From the NCBI GenBank assembly GCA_016180705.1, contig JACPAU010000007.1:1-11482 (forward strand): DNA of 11,482 nt. Direction: 5' to 3'. How positions within the stretch are numbered: position 1 is the first letter of the stretch; every line of letters begins with the position of its first letter. Made by a program: the position numbers and the translations under genes. Shown piece by piece: positions 1 to 5,860 of the stretch. The notes below the pieces were generated by a model that was not told the DNA's origin, searched no databases, and saw only the letters and a program-made list of their open reading frames with translations. The DNA is from Candidatus Methylomirabilota bacterium (GTDB taxonomy: Bacteria > Methylomirabilota > Methylomirabilia > Methylomirabilales > JACPAU01).

Positions 1-491
1 GGCAGGCGGAGGAGACGGAGGGCGTTCGCGACCGAGGAGCGGTCGCGCCCCACGCGGCGCGCCACCTCATCCTGGCTGAGTCCGAATTCCTCGGTGAGCC
101 TGCGGTAGACGTCGGCCTCCTCGATGGGGTTCAGGTCCTCGCGCTGGACGTTCTCGATGAGGCCCAGCTCCAGCATCTCGCCGTCACTGACCTCTTTGAT
201 GATAGCCGGGATGCTGGGGATTCCGGCCATCCTGGCCGCGCGGAAACGGCGCTCTCCTGCCACAAGCTCATACCCGTCCTGCGTTTGGCGTAGGATGATC
301 GGGGCAAGAACCCCATGGGACCGGATGGATGCGGAAAGTTCTTTTAACTTATTGTCATCAAAGACTTTTCTTGGCTGATGGGCTGAAGATCTGATCGCAT
401 CGAGAGGGATCTGCTTGATCCCCCGCTCCTCCTGAACGGCGGCGGGGATGAGAGCCTCAAGACCCCGACCGAGAGCTTGGCGCTGGGCCAT
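1..491 (-). CDS. parB: ParB chromosome-partitioning protein (N-terminal part, cut by the window edge)
   Basis: ParB/Spo0J is a CTP-dependent DNA clamp that loads at parS, spreads along nearby DNA and works with the ParA ATPase to segregate newly replicated origins. About 163 codons are visible. The N-terminus carries [10 protein letters not shown] (residues 7-16), the short peptide that in this family contacts ParA. Next comes the CTP-binding core with [12 protein letters not shown] near residues 83-94 and [15 protein letters not shown] near 115-129. A helix-turn-helix follows ([24 protein letters not shown]), which would read parS. The C-terminal dimerisation domain lies outside the window. 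The ATG at 491 is chosen because GGAGGT sits 5 nt upstream and the protein then begins in the family's normal way. It overlaps the parA end by 35 nt, so translation is probably coupled. Codons around 330-390 are unusually AT-rich for this window. Identification is secure. Confidence 0.97.
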   Translation of the reverse strand, partial: MAQRQALGRGLEALIPAAVQEERGIKQIPLDAIRSSAHQPRKVFDDNKLKELSASIRSHGVLAPIILRQTQDGYELVAGERRFRAARMAGIPSIPAIIKEVSDGEMLELGLIENVQREDLNPIEEADVYRRLTEEFGLSQDEVARRVGRDRSSVANALRLLRL

Positions 492-1236
492 CAATTACCT
501 CCTTGGCGAGCCTCAGGTAGGACTCTGCGCCCGCGGAACGGATATCGTAGAGAAGAATCGGCTGTCCGAAGCTCGGGGCCTCGCCCAGGCGGATGCTCCG
601 CGGGACGACGGTGGTGAACACCCGGGCGAGGTTCAGCCGTCCGTCGAACATGGTGAGCAGGCCCCCCTCGATGGCCAGTTCCGGGTTCAGGGTCCTCCGG
701 ATAAGGCGGACCGTCTCCAGGAGATGGCTCAAACCCTCGAGCGCGTAGTACTCGCACTGGATCGGGATGAGGACCGAGTGTGCAGCCGTGAGGGCGTTTA
801 CCGTGAGGAGGCCGAGGGAAGGGGGACAATCCAGCAGGATGAAGTCGAACTCCGGGACGACGTCGGCGAGCGCCTGCTTCAGGAGCGACTCGCGGCCCGG
901 CCTCGCGACCAGCTCGACCTCTGCGCCGATGAGATCGGTTCTGGAGGGGAGGATCTTGAGGGCTTGGAGGGCAGTCTTCTGGATCCCATCCCTTGCTCTG
1001 GAGACCCCCATCATGACCTCGTAGGAGCTTGGCCCCACGAAGTCCTTGGGGATTCCCACACCGGACGTGCTATTCGCCTGCGGGTCAACGTCAACGAGCA
1101 GGGTCTGTTTCTCGGCAGCCGCAAGGGAAGCCGATAGGTTGATCGCTGTCGTTGTCTTCCCGACCCCCCCCTTCTGGTTCGCGACGGCGATGACGCGCCC
1201 CAACTCCGCCTTCCCCGCTACACCCACCCCTGCCAC
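457..1236 (-). CDS. parA: ParA/Soj chromosome-partitioning ATPase
   Basis: ParA is a deviant-Walker ATPase that binds DNA non-specifically as an ATP dimer and moves ParB-parS complexes. The deviant Walker A is [10 protein letters not shown] at residues 21-30, the Walker A' is DVDPQAN (49-55), and [17 protein letters not shown] (134-150) carries the Walker B aspartate. R200 (TMFDGR) and R216 (PRSIRL) line up with Soj R189 and R218, reported to mediate DNA binding. Start: a GTG at 1236 gives 259 residues but has no visible Shine-Dalgarno. A TTG at 1203 (248 residues, starting [12 protein letters not shown] like most relatives, with GGAAGG just upstream) is at least as likely; I give the longer bound. 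Odd point: between NLA (202-204) and RVFTT (205-209) about 13 residues present in Bacillus Soj are missing in frame. The gene has its own promoter at 1272-1300 and its end overlaps parB. Confidence 0.96.
   Translation of the reverse strand: MAGVGVAGKAELGRVIAVANQKGGVGKTTTAINLSASLAAAEKQTLLVDVDPQANSTSGVGIPKDFVGPSSYEVMMGVSRARDGIQKTALQALKILPSRTDLIGAEVELVARPGRESLLKQALADVVPEFDFILLDCPPSLGLLTVNALTAAHSVLIPIQCEYYALEGLSHLLETVRLIRRTLNPELAIEGGLLTMFDGRLNLARVFTTVVPRSIRLGEAPSFGQPILLYDIRSAGAESYLRLAKEVIDGPAPSSRSGS
497..502 (-). promoter_or_regulatory. Ribosome binding site of parB
   Basis: On the minus strand GGAGGT lies 5 nt before the parB ATG and inside the 3' end of parA. It fixes the parB start and supports translational coupling with parA. 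Confidence 0.8.
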
Positions 1237-1271
1237 GTGGCGAAAGCTGCTGGCCCAGTCCGGCGGAGCTT

Positions 1272-1300
1272 ACCATACCTCGGCTAGCCATCCAAGTCAA
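1272..1300 (-). promoter_or_regulatory. Predicted sigma70-type promoter of parAB
   Basis: The minus strand shows TTGACT (1300-1295), a 17-bp spacer, then TATGGT (1277-1272). That is 5/6 and 4/6 matches to the consensus at the ideal spacing. Transcription would begin near 1265, giving a leader of about 29 nt to the GTG or 62 nt to the TTG of parA. The -35 box lies 20 bp downstream of the parS palindrome, so ParB spreading from parS could repress it; that regulation is inferred. Confidence 0.65.
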
Positions 1301-1305
1301 AAAAA

Positions 1306-1989
1306 TCAGCTGGATGGAAATGTTTCACGTGAAACATCGGCCCGTCTGAGGATCGCGACGGTCTCTGGCGGCAAAAGTAACGTGGGTTTCAGTTCAATTA
1401 ATTCAATGAGTTTAACACGCAATCCAGCAGGTATATCATGAGACCATGGCCCCTTTCCCTGCGGAACAATGAGGATGCCACCATGGGCAAGCAGCGGTGT
1501 GAGGAGGGCAACGGCTTCGGGCAAGGGGGCGAGGGCCCTCGCCGTCACGGCGTCGAAGCTGCCGAGGATCCCTGACTTCTCACCCAGGGCCTCGACCCTG
1601 ACCCTCAAACACGAGTTTCCCTCTAGTCCAAGAAGGCGGATGGCGTGCAGGAGGAACGAGGCCTTCCGTCTCGAGGCCTCGATCAGGGTGACGTCGAGGC
1701 CGGGCCTCGCGATCTTCAGGGGGATCCCCGGGAAGCCCGCTCCGCTTCCGACGTCCGCGAGCCGAGCCCGATCCCTCTCGGGGAGCAGGGGCAGGAGGCG
1801 CAGGGAACGCAGGATGCCGTCCCGGATGATGCGCTCCGGCTCCTTGAAGCCCGTAAGGCTTACCCGCCGGGTCCACCGGGCGACCTCGTCGGCGTAGACC
1901 AGGAGCTGCCGGAAGGCACTTTCCCCGAGACCAAGCCCGAGCTCGCGGAGGCCCTGGAAGAGCAGATCGGCCGGCGCGCGAGCACTCAC
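1306..1989 (-). CDS. rsmG: 16S rRNA (guanine-527-N7) methyltransferase RsmG (GidB)
   Basis: RsmG uses S-adenosylmethionine to make m7G527 in the 530 loop of 16S rRNA; loss in other bacteria gives low-level streptomycin resistance. The 227-residue protein has a Rossmann fold with SAM motif ADVGSGAGFPGIPL (about 88-101), the acidic strand end LIEASRRKASFL (about 112-123) and the later VTARALAPL motif. The GTG start at 1989 overlaps the upstream gene's TGA by 4 nt (GTGA), with GGGAGAGG just upstream, so translation is probably coupled. Two oddities: the segment usually resembling RHILDS reads DGILRS here, and the last 30 or so codons are AT-rich, with ATA, TTA and ATT codons rare elsewhere. The final codons contain parS, and a T7 run follows the stop. 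Function is probable by family and position. Confidence 0.93.
   Translation of the reverse strand: MSARAPADLLFQGLRELGLGLGESAFRQLLVYADEVARWTRRVSLTGFKEPERIIRDGILRSLRLLPLLPERDRARLADVGSGAGFPGIPLKIARPGLDVTLIEASRRKASFLLHAIRLLGLEGNSCLRVRVEALGEKSGILGSFDAVTARALAPLPEAVALLTPLLAHGGILIVPQGKGPWSHDIPAGLRVKLIELIELKPTLLLPPETVAILRRADVSRETFPSS
1321..1336. other. parS centromere site (ParB-binding palindrome)
   Basis: The 16 bases TGTTTCACGTGAAACA form a perfect palindrome and match the Bacillus-type parS consensus. The site lies inside the rsmG reading frame, where it encodes VSRETF near the C-terminus, and just upstream of parA. ParB would load here with CTP and spread. It is about 4 kb from the probable origin, typical for origin-proximal parS. 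No second full match was seen in the window. Confidence 0.95.
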
Positions 1990-2806
1990 CGCCTCTCCCA
2001 GGTCAGGCGCCCCCCTCCGAGGCGGAAGGCCGCGAGCCCGTCCGCCCGCAGGGCGGCGAGGTGTCCCTTGATCGTGCTGAGGGCCAGGAAGTACCCCTCG
2101 AGCGTGGGCGCGAGACCGAGCCTCCCCAGGACCCGCTCGGTGACCTCCTCCGCCAGGCCCGGTGTCCCCAGTGCTTCCAGGGTCGCGGCCCTCGTGGCGT
2201 CGAGATTGCGCCGGTTGGCCTCCAGGAGGGCGCGCCCGTCGCCGGTCGCCCCGCCGTGGGAGGGGATCGTCAGCCGCGTCTGGATCCCCTCGAGGCGCGC
2301 GAGTGTCTCCCGGTGGCGATTCGGATCGTAGCAGTAGACCACCTGGTGCTTGGTGAGCGCCTCCTCCCCGAAGAGGGCGTCGATGGCCAGGAAGACGTCG
2401 TCCGCCTGGAAGGCGTACTGGTTGATCGAGTGGCCGGGGGCGGGCAGCGCCCGGATCGTGAGGCCACCGACCTCGAGGTCCCCACTGAAGACGTGGTCCA
2501 CCCGGCTGGCCTCGGCCCGCAGGAAGCGGCTCGCCAGCTCGACGGGGGGCGCGGCCCCGAAGAGGTAGAATGGCTCCAGGTCCGGGTACCAGAGGATCGC
2601 CGCCTCCTGGGCGGGCGCGTACACCTGCGCCCCCGTCCGCTTCAGGAGGAAGGCGTTACCACAGCCTTGAGCACGCGCCGGCCGGCGTCCGCCGTCAGCC
2701 CGGTGTCCACGGCGACGCACGCCCGTCCCTCGCGGAGGAGGAACATGTTCACCGGCCCCGCCAGCAGGAAGACCCGGTCCGAGAGGGGGGCGGGCTCGGC
2801 CGTCAT
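1986..2806 (-). pseudogene. Metallo-beta-lactamase-fold hydrolase gene broken by an internal deletion and frameshift
   Basis: The frame opening at ATG 2806, 8 nt after the yidC stop, reads a normal MBL N-terminus (DRVFLLAGPVNMF..., then AVDTGL) for 54 residues and stops at 2642. The rest continues in another frame from about 2660 (GNAFLLKRTGAQVYAP...) to the stop at 1986. That part has the later MBL motifs PGHS, the aspartate of LAIDALFG, and PSHGG, and ends in a helix-rich segment resembling the winged-helix tail of LACTB2-like enzymes. Between RRVLKA and GNAF, where relatives carry HxHxDH, nothing is left. The break lies near 2658-2668 and implies loss of roughly 15-25 residues plus a frame change. 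A frame from GTG 2720 gives a 244-residue product but also lacks the metal ligands. Substrate unknown. This is a real pseudogene or an assembly deletion. It sits where jag-mnmE-mnmG usually lie and overlaps rsmG by 3-4 nt. Confidence 0.8.
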
Positions 2807-2814
2807 GGGCCCGC

Positions 2815-4473
2815 CTACGCCTCCGCGGCGGGTGACTTCTGGGAGAATCGATTCATGTAGTACTGGTGGGCGATCTGCAGGACGTTGCTCCCCAGCCAGT
2901 AGAGGACCAGCCCGGAGGGGAAGCCCCAGAAGAGGAAGGTGAAGAGGGTGGGCATCATGTAGAGCATCATCTGCGCCTGGCGGGGGTCGCCGGCGGTGGG
3001 CGTCATCTTCTGCTGGATGAACATGCTCGCCCCCATCAGGAGGGGCAGGACCCGGAAGGGAAATCCCTCGCCCAGGAAGGGGACGGTGAACGGGAGCACG
3101 AAGAGGGTGTCCGGCGCCGAGAGGTCGTCGATCCAGAGAATGAAGGGGGCTCGCCACAGTTCGACCGAGCTGCTCAGCGCGTTGTAAAGGGCGATGAAGA
3201 TGGGGATCTGGACCACCATCGGGAGGCAGCCCCCGAGCGGGTTGACCCCGTGCCGCTTGTACAGCTCCATGGTCTCCTGGTTCATCTTCTGGCGGTTGTT
3301 CTTGTGACGCTCGCGGATCGCCGCCACCTTGGGCTGCAGCATCTGCATCGCCTGCATGGACTTCAGGCTCTTCTGGGTCAGGGGGAGAAAGGCCACCTTC
3401 TGCAGCAGCGTAACGAGGAGGATCACGACCCCGTAATTCCCCGTGAACCGGTACAGGAACTTCAAGAGGTAGAGGGCCGGCCGGGCCAGGAAGCCGAACC
3501 AGCCCAGGTCCACGAGCTGCTCTAGGTCGTGCCCCAGCTCGCTCAGCCGCTCCACCTCCTTGGGGCCCCCGAAGAAGCGCACCGCCTGGACCCGCTCCGC
3601 CCCCCCCGGCAGCGCCGTCCCCGCGAAACGCAACGCCGCCACGGGGCGGTCGCCGGCACCCTTCCCGATGACCGCCGCCGGGGTCCCACCCACCGGCACG
3701 AGCGCGGCTGCGAAGTAGCTGTCCTGGACCGCGACCCAGGAGATTTCCCCCTTGTGAACCGCCTCCTCCGTGAGCTTGGTGACGTCCTCGGTCACCCGCT
3801 TTCCCCCCACCAGGGCAATGGCCTGGCCTCCCGGCGGCCCCGCACCCGGCTTCGCCGCCCCCCGGAACCCGGGGCCCCACGCCACGCGCAGATTCGGTGT
3901 CGTGGCTCCGGCTCCCCGATTGAGGAGACGGAGCTCGATGTCCGCCTGGTACTTCCCCGGCTGCAGGGTAAGCCGCTTCTCCAGGATGAGCCCCCCGGGC
4001 TCAGCCGCCCGGAAGAGGACGGTCTGCGGCTGCCCGGGGGAGCCGCTCGGGCGGGTCACCACCTCGAGGAGCTGATCGGGACCCCGGCCCCCCTCTACCC
4101 AGGCGGCCAGGGAGATCGGGGGCTCGCCCGGCTCGTGGGGCGGGGCCAGGTCCAGCGGCTGCCCGGCCTCGTCGGTGTACCGCTTGATCCGCCAGCTCAG
4201 GACCGTCCCGCCCTGGTTCGTGAGAGTCACCTCCAGCAGGTCGGTCTCCAGACGGATCCGCTCCTCCCGCTCAGGCTTGCGGACGGCGACGGGCGGGCGG
4301 GGCGGGGCGGGGCGCGCAGCCTCCGGGACCACGGCTGGCGGGGCCGCCGGCACCTCTTCCGCGCGCTCTGCCTTCGGGCGGGGGGGCGGCGGGGCGAAAA
4401 AGAACTGGTACGCAATCAGGATCAGGAGGGCGAGCGCGCTTGCCAGGAGCGCGCGCTTCTCCATGTCGCCCAC
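2815..4473 (-). CDS. yidC: Membrane protein insertase YidC (Oxa1 family)
   Basis: YidC inserts and folds inner-membrane proteins, alone or with SecYEG. At 552 residues it is the diderm type. One N-terminal membrane helix (ALLASALALLILIAYQFFF, about 8-26) is followed by a Pro/Ala-rich linker (about 27-68) and a periplasmic beta-sandwich domain to about 320. The conserved five-helix core includes YGVVILLVTLLQKVAFLPLT, the C1 coiled-coil hairpin (MQMLQPKVAAIRERHKNN...), NPLGGCLPMVVQIPIFIALY and FPSGLVLYWLGSN. The lysine in LLQKVAF occupies the position of the groove arginine R366 of E. coli, so the positive charge is kept. The GTG start at 4473 is preferred because AAGGAG lies 6 nt upstream; an internal ATG at 4464 (MEKRALLA) is the alternative. 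It follows yidD after 40 nt. Confidence 0.98.
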   Translation of the reverse strand: MGDMEKRALLASALALLILIAYQFFFAPPPPRPKAERAEEVPAAPPAVVPEAARPAPPRPPVAVRKPEREERIRLETDLLEVTLTNQGGTVLSWRIKRYTDEAGQPLDLAPPHEPGEPPISLAAWVEGGRGPDQLLEVVTRPSGSPGQPQTVLFRAAEPGGLILEKRLTLQPGKYQADIELRLLNRGAGATTPNLRVAWGPGFRGAAKPGAGPPGGQAIALVGGKRVTEDVTKLTEEAVHKGEISWVAVQDSYFAAALVPVGGTPAAVIGKGAGDRPVAALRFAGTALPGGAERVQAVRFFGGPKEVERLSELGHDLEQLVDLGWFGFLARPALYLLKFLYRFTGNYGVVILLVTLLQKVAFLPLTQKSLKSMQAMQMLQPKVAAIRERHKNNRQKMNQETMELYKRHGVNPLGGCLPMVVQIPIFIALYNALSSSVELWRAPFILWIDDLSAPDTLFVLPFTVPFLGEGFPFRVLPLLMGASMFIQQKMTPTAGDPRQAQMMLYMMPTLFTFLFWGFPSGLVLYWLGSNVLQIAHQYYMNRFSQKSPAAEA

Positions 4474-4479
4474 AGGGGT

Positions 4480-4485
4480 CTCCTT
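4480..4485 (-). promoter_or_regulatory. Ribosome binding site of yidC
   Basis: AAGGAG on the minus strand, 6 nt before the GTG at 4473 and 15 nt before the ATG at 4464. The spacing favours the GTG as the yidC start. Confidence 0.65.
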
Positions 4486-4513
4486 CCTCCCGGATGGAGG
4501 CGGGCGCGCTCGC

Positions 4514-4744
4514 CTACGGGACCGGGTCCAGCCCAGCGCCGCCGAGCGGATGGCACCGCAGCAGCCGGCGCAGGCCCAGCCACGCGCCCCGCCAGAGCCC
4601 GTGCCGCTCGATGGCCTCGCTGGTGTACTCCGAGCAGGATGGCAGGAAGCGACACGCCGGCAGCGTGAGCGGCGACAGCCACGCCCGGTAGGCGGCGATG
4701 AGCGCCAGCGCGGCCCTAGCGGGCAGGTGGCTCACTTGTCCCAT
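4514..4744 (-). CDS. yidD: Membrane protein insertion efficiency factor YidD
   Basis: YidD is a small membrane-associated protein linked genetically to YidC and thought to help membrane protein insertion. The 76-residue product has the full family signature. It opens with an amphipathic N-terminus ([15 protein letters not shown]), followed by [19 protein letters not shown] with its two conserved cysteines, and [19 protein letters not shown] at the end. The ATG at 4744 has GGAGG 8 nt upstream. The gene overlaps the end of rnpA by 29 nt, the usual tight rpmH-rnpA-yidD-yidC packing. Confidence 0.96.
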   Translation of the reverse strand: MGQVSHLPARAALALIAAYRAWLSPLTLPACRFLPSCSEYTSEAIERHGLWRGAWLGLRRLLRCHPLGGAGLDPVP

Positions 4745-5123
4745 GCGGTGTTCCTCCCGCCGGCTGGCGCGCGGCGGCCCGGAGGGCCTCGGCGGCGGCC
4801 CGACGGAGAGCGGCTGCGGTCGCGGAGGTGAGATCGCGGGTGACCACGACGACCAGGTCGGTGCCCGGGGGGAAGAGGTTGCGGTGCTGGCGGAACTGCT
4901 CGCGGAGCGAGCGCTTGACGCGATTCCGGACGACGGCGGCGCCCGCCCGCCGACCGATGACCAGGCCCAGGCGGGCGGCGTGCGCCCCGGCGCGGGCGAG
5001 GTGGAGCGTGAAGGGCCCCGTGCTCACGCGCCGCCCCGCCTTCAGGACCCTGGTGTAGTCGCTGGCCTTCAGGAGCCGGGCCGTCCGCGGGAAGCGACGC
5101 TGCTCCCGGCCCCCGGGCCTCAG
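4716..5123 (-). CDS. rnpA: Ribonuclease P protein component, start codon uncertain
   Basis: RnpA binds the RNase P RNA and helps it remove 5' leaders from pre-tRNA. The signature [13 protein letters not shown] is present. Family-like sequence ([24 protein letters not shown]) also lies upstream of the GTG at 5027; its tyrosine matches the phenylalanine of the EDF motif in Bacillus. The 103-residue product from that GTG would lose this N-terminus. The frame upstream of 5027 contains no ATG, GTG or TTG. The best candidate is CTG at 5123, overlapping the rpmH stop (CTGA) and giving 135 residues, so I use it. The frame stays open through all of rpmH back to a TAG at 5271-5273, but again with no ordinary start. 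Initiation is probably coupled to rpmH termination; a sequence error is possible. The gene identity is firm, the start is not. Confidence 0.9.
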   Translation of the reverse strand: MRPGGREQRRFPRTARLLKASDYTRVLKAGRRVSTGPFTLHLARAGAHAARLGLVIGRRAGAAVVRNRVKRSLREQFRQHRNLFPPGTDLVVVVTRDLTSATAAALRRAAAEALRAAARQPAGGTPHGTSEPPAR

Positions 5124-5254
5124 ACCGTCAGGCGCCGACGCCCCTTGGCCCGCCGCCGCTGGAGCACCTTCCGCCCGGCGGCGGTGCTCATCCGTTTCCG
5201 AAAGCCGTGCGTGCGTTTCCGCTTGCTCCGGTTCGGCTGGTACGTCCTCTTCAT
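5120..5254 (-). CDS. rpmH: 50S ribosomal protein L34
   Basis: L34 is a short basic protein of the large ribosomal subunit that buries its arginine-rich chain in 23S rRNA. The 44-residue product starts [22 protein letters not shown], continues [20 protein letters not shown] and ends in TV, matching the family's length and motifs throughout. It starts at ATG 5254 with a G-rich stretch (GCGGGGGC) just upstream. It is the first gene of the leftward operon, about 40 nt after the predicted transcription start. Its TGA overlaps the candidate CTG start of rnpA. Confidence 0.98.
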   Translation of the reverse strand: MKRTYQPNRSKRKRTHGFRKRMSTAAGRKVLQRRRAKGRRRLTV

Positions 5255-5301
5255 CACGCCCCCGCGAGAGCTACCCGCCGCCGCTTGCGCAGCAGCCGGT
5301 T

Positions 5302-5330
5302 ACGTTAGCGGGGGCCCGCCGCACTGTCAA
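5302..5330 (-). promoter_or_regulatory. Predicted sigma70 promoter of the rpmH-rnpA-yidD-yidC operon
   Basis: The minus strand shows a perfect TTGACA (5330-5325), a 17-bp spacer and TAACGT (5307-5302), which keeps the first, second and last -10 bases. Transcription would start near 5295, about 40 nt before the rpmH ATG. The spacer contains a G/C-rich near-palindrome. Confidence 0.8.
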
Positions 5331-5350
5331 GGCCAAAGCTCCCCCCACTC

Positions 5351-5368
5351 GGCAAAAATCCCTTTGCC
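5351..5368. repeat. Inverted repeat GGCAAA-N6-TTTGCC
   Basis: Perfect 6-bp arms (5351-5356 and 5363-5368) around a 6-nt loop, about 20 bp upstream of the rpmH -35 box. There is no T-run, so it is not a terminator. It could be an operator or origin element; no function can be assigned. Confidence 0.4.
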
Positions 5369-5418
5369 AGCGGCTCGCGCTCTGTGCTACTCTGCCAAGT
5401 TAAGGCGGTGCTCAGAAG

Positions 5419-5427
5419 TGTGCGAAA
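5419..5427 (-). other. Possible DnaA box (one mismatch)
   Basis: TGTGCGAAA reads TTTCGCACA on the minus strand, one mismatch (position 4) from TTWTNCACA. It lies about 90 bp left of the consensus pair. Confidence 0.4.
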
Positions 5428-5470
5428 TTCCTGGACGGAGCTCCCTGCTGCGCGCCCCAGAATCTCCGGG

Positions 5471-5509
5471 ATCCGCCGGCGCATCGCCGGGATTTCTTGG
5501 CGATTCGCC
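5471..5509. repeat. Two adjacent inverted repeats beside the DnaA boxes
   Basis: CCGGCG-CAT-CGCCGG (5476-5490) is a perfect 6-bp stem, extended by ATC/GAT (5471-5473, 5491-5493) across a 2-nt bulge. Five bases later GGCGA-T-TCGCC (5499-5509) is another perfect dyad and abuts the first DnaA box. Such GC-rich stems next to DnaA boxes could be protein sites or structural elements; this is unproven. Confidence 0.45.
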
Positions 5510-5529
5510 TTATCCACAGGTGTGGATAA
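5510..5529. other. Pair of consensus DnaA boxes in head-to-head dyad
   Basis: TTATCCACA (5510-5518) and TGTGGATAA (5521-5529) are both perfect matches to the strong DnaA box. They are inverted relative to each other and separated by GG only. One flanking base on each side (C5509, G5530) extends the dyad. They would bind DnaA at origin initiation. They are the only full-consensus boxes I found in the window. Confidence 0.88.
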
Positions 5530-5532
5530 GAG

Positions 5533-5541
5533 TGTGTGTAA
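5533..5541 (-). other. Third DnaA box (one mismatch)
   Basis: TGTGTGTAA reads TTACACACA on the minus strand, one mismatch (position 4) from TTWTNCACA. It lies 3 bp to the right of the consensus pair and in the same orientation as the second box, making a compact three-site cluster. Confidence 0.5.
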
Positions 5542-5551
5542 GTGGCCGTGC

Positions 5552-5573
5552 CCTTGAGGCCATTTTTTCAAGG
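5552..5573. repeat. Inverted repeat CCTTGA-N10-TCAAGG with a T6 tract
   Basis: Perfect 6-bp arms (5552-5557, 5568-5573) enclose a loop containing a run of six T. It lies just right of the DnaA-box cluster. The T-run sits inside the loop and merges into the arm, so it does not look like an intrinsic terminator. It might contribute to local melting. Confidence 0.35.
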
Positions 5574-5613
5574 CGTTAGGGTGCCGGAGCGCCACTGCCC
5601 ACACCGCTGCAGC

Positions 5614-5632
5614 CTCGCCTGGGGAAGGCGAG
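5614..5632. repeat. Inverted repeat CTCGCC-N7-GGCGAG
   Basis: Perfect 6-bp GC-rich arms around a 7-nt loop within the origin region. No T-run follows. Function unknown. Confidence 0.35.
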
Positions 5633-5797
5633 CGAGAAACCCTGTGGAGACAGTCGGGACATTCGCGTCTCTCCCGGGCTCGAGAGGGGGGCCTGGGCGG
5701 CGCCCCGCGGAGTTCACAGCGAGGCGGCGCACGAGGGGGCGCGGGTGCACAGGTTCTTCCAGCGCCCGATCTCTGCTTCCAGTGGGTGGCATCGAGG

Positions 5798-5825
5798 TTC
5801 TGAACAGCACGAACACGTCTACTAT
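5798..5825 (+). promoter_or_regulatory. Weak candidate promoter for dnaN
   Basis: TTCTGA (5798-5803), a 16-bp spacer and TACTAT (5820-5825) match the sigma70 boxes at 3/6 and 4/6. Transcription would begin near 5832, about 80 nt before dnaN. It is the best plus-strand candidate I found in the region but is unconvincing alone. Confidence 0.3.
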
Positions 5826-5860
5826 TCCTTCGACTAGAGATGTGTTTTAAAGGTTATCGG
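5811..5860. other. Candidate DNA unwinding element before dnaN
   Basis: These 50 bases are 40% G+C by count, against about 70% or more in nearby genes, and include TGTGTTTTAAAGGTTAT. It is the most AT-rich long stretch I see in the origin region, but it lies about 270 bp from the main DnaA boxes, so the assignment is tentative. Confidence 0.35.

Noticed and set aside
1232..1241. Second CACGTG-centred palindrome (GCCACGTGGC) at the parA GTG
   Set aside because: Only the central core matches parS; the flanking bases do not, so it is unlikely to be a second ParB site.
1299..1336. parS palindrome plus T7 run as an intrinsic terminator of rsmG
   Set aside because: The palindrome and the T-run are separated by about 15 bases, so they do not form a normal stem followed at once by U's.
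2642..3880. Long minus-strand open frame of about 412 codons across yidC
   Set aside because: Most of it is yidC read in another frame with low-complexity Gly/Arg/Pro sequence. Only its last 55 codons (from 2806) are meaningful, as the start of the MBL gene.
5643..5651. TGTGGAGAC as a further DnaA box
   Set aside because: Two mismatches to TTWTNCACA and isolated from the cluster, so noted only as weak support within the origin entry.
5815..5830. TAGTAG-like bases on the minus strand as DnaA-trio elements
   Set aside because: Too short, and about 290 bp from the strong DnaA boxes, whereas trios normally sit right beside a box.
5305..5850. Open frames of about 100 codons in the origin region (5305-5604 minus, 5542-5850 plus)
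   Set aside because: No resemblance to DnaA or another family and no convincing ribosome sites. They run across DnaA boxes and inverted repeats.
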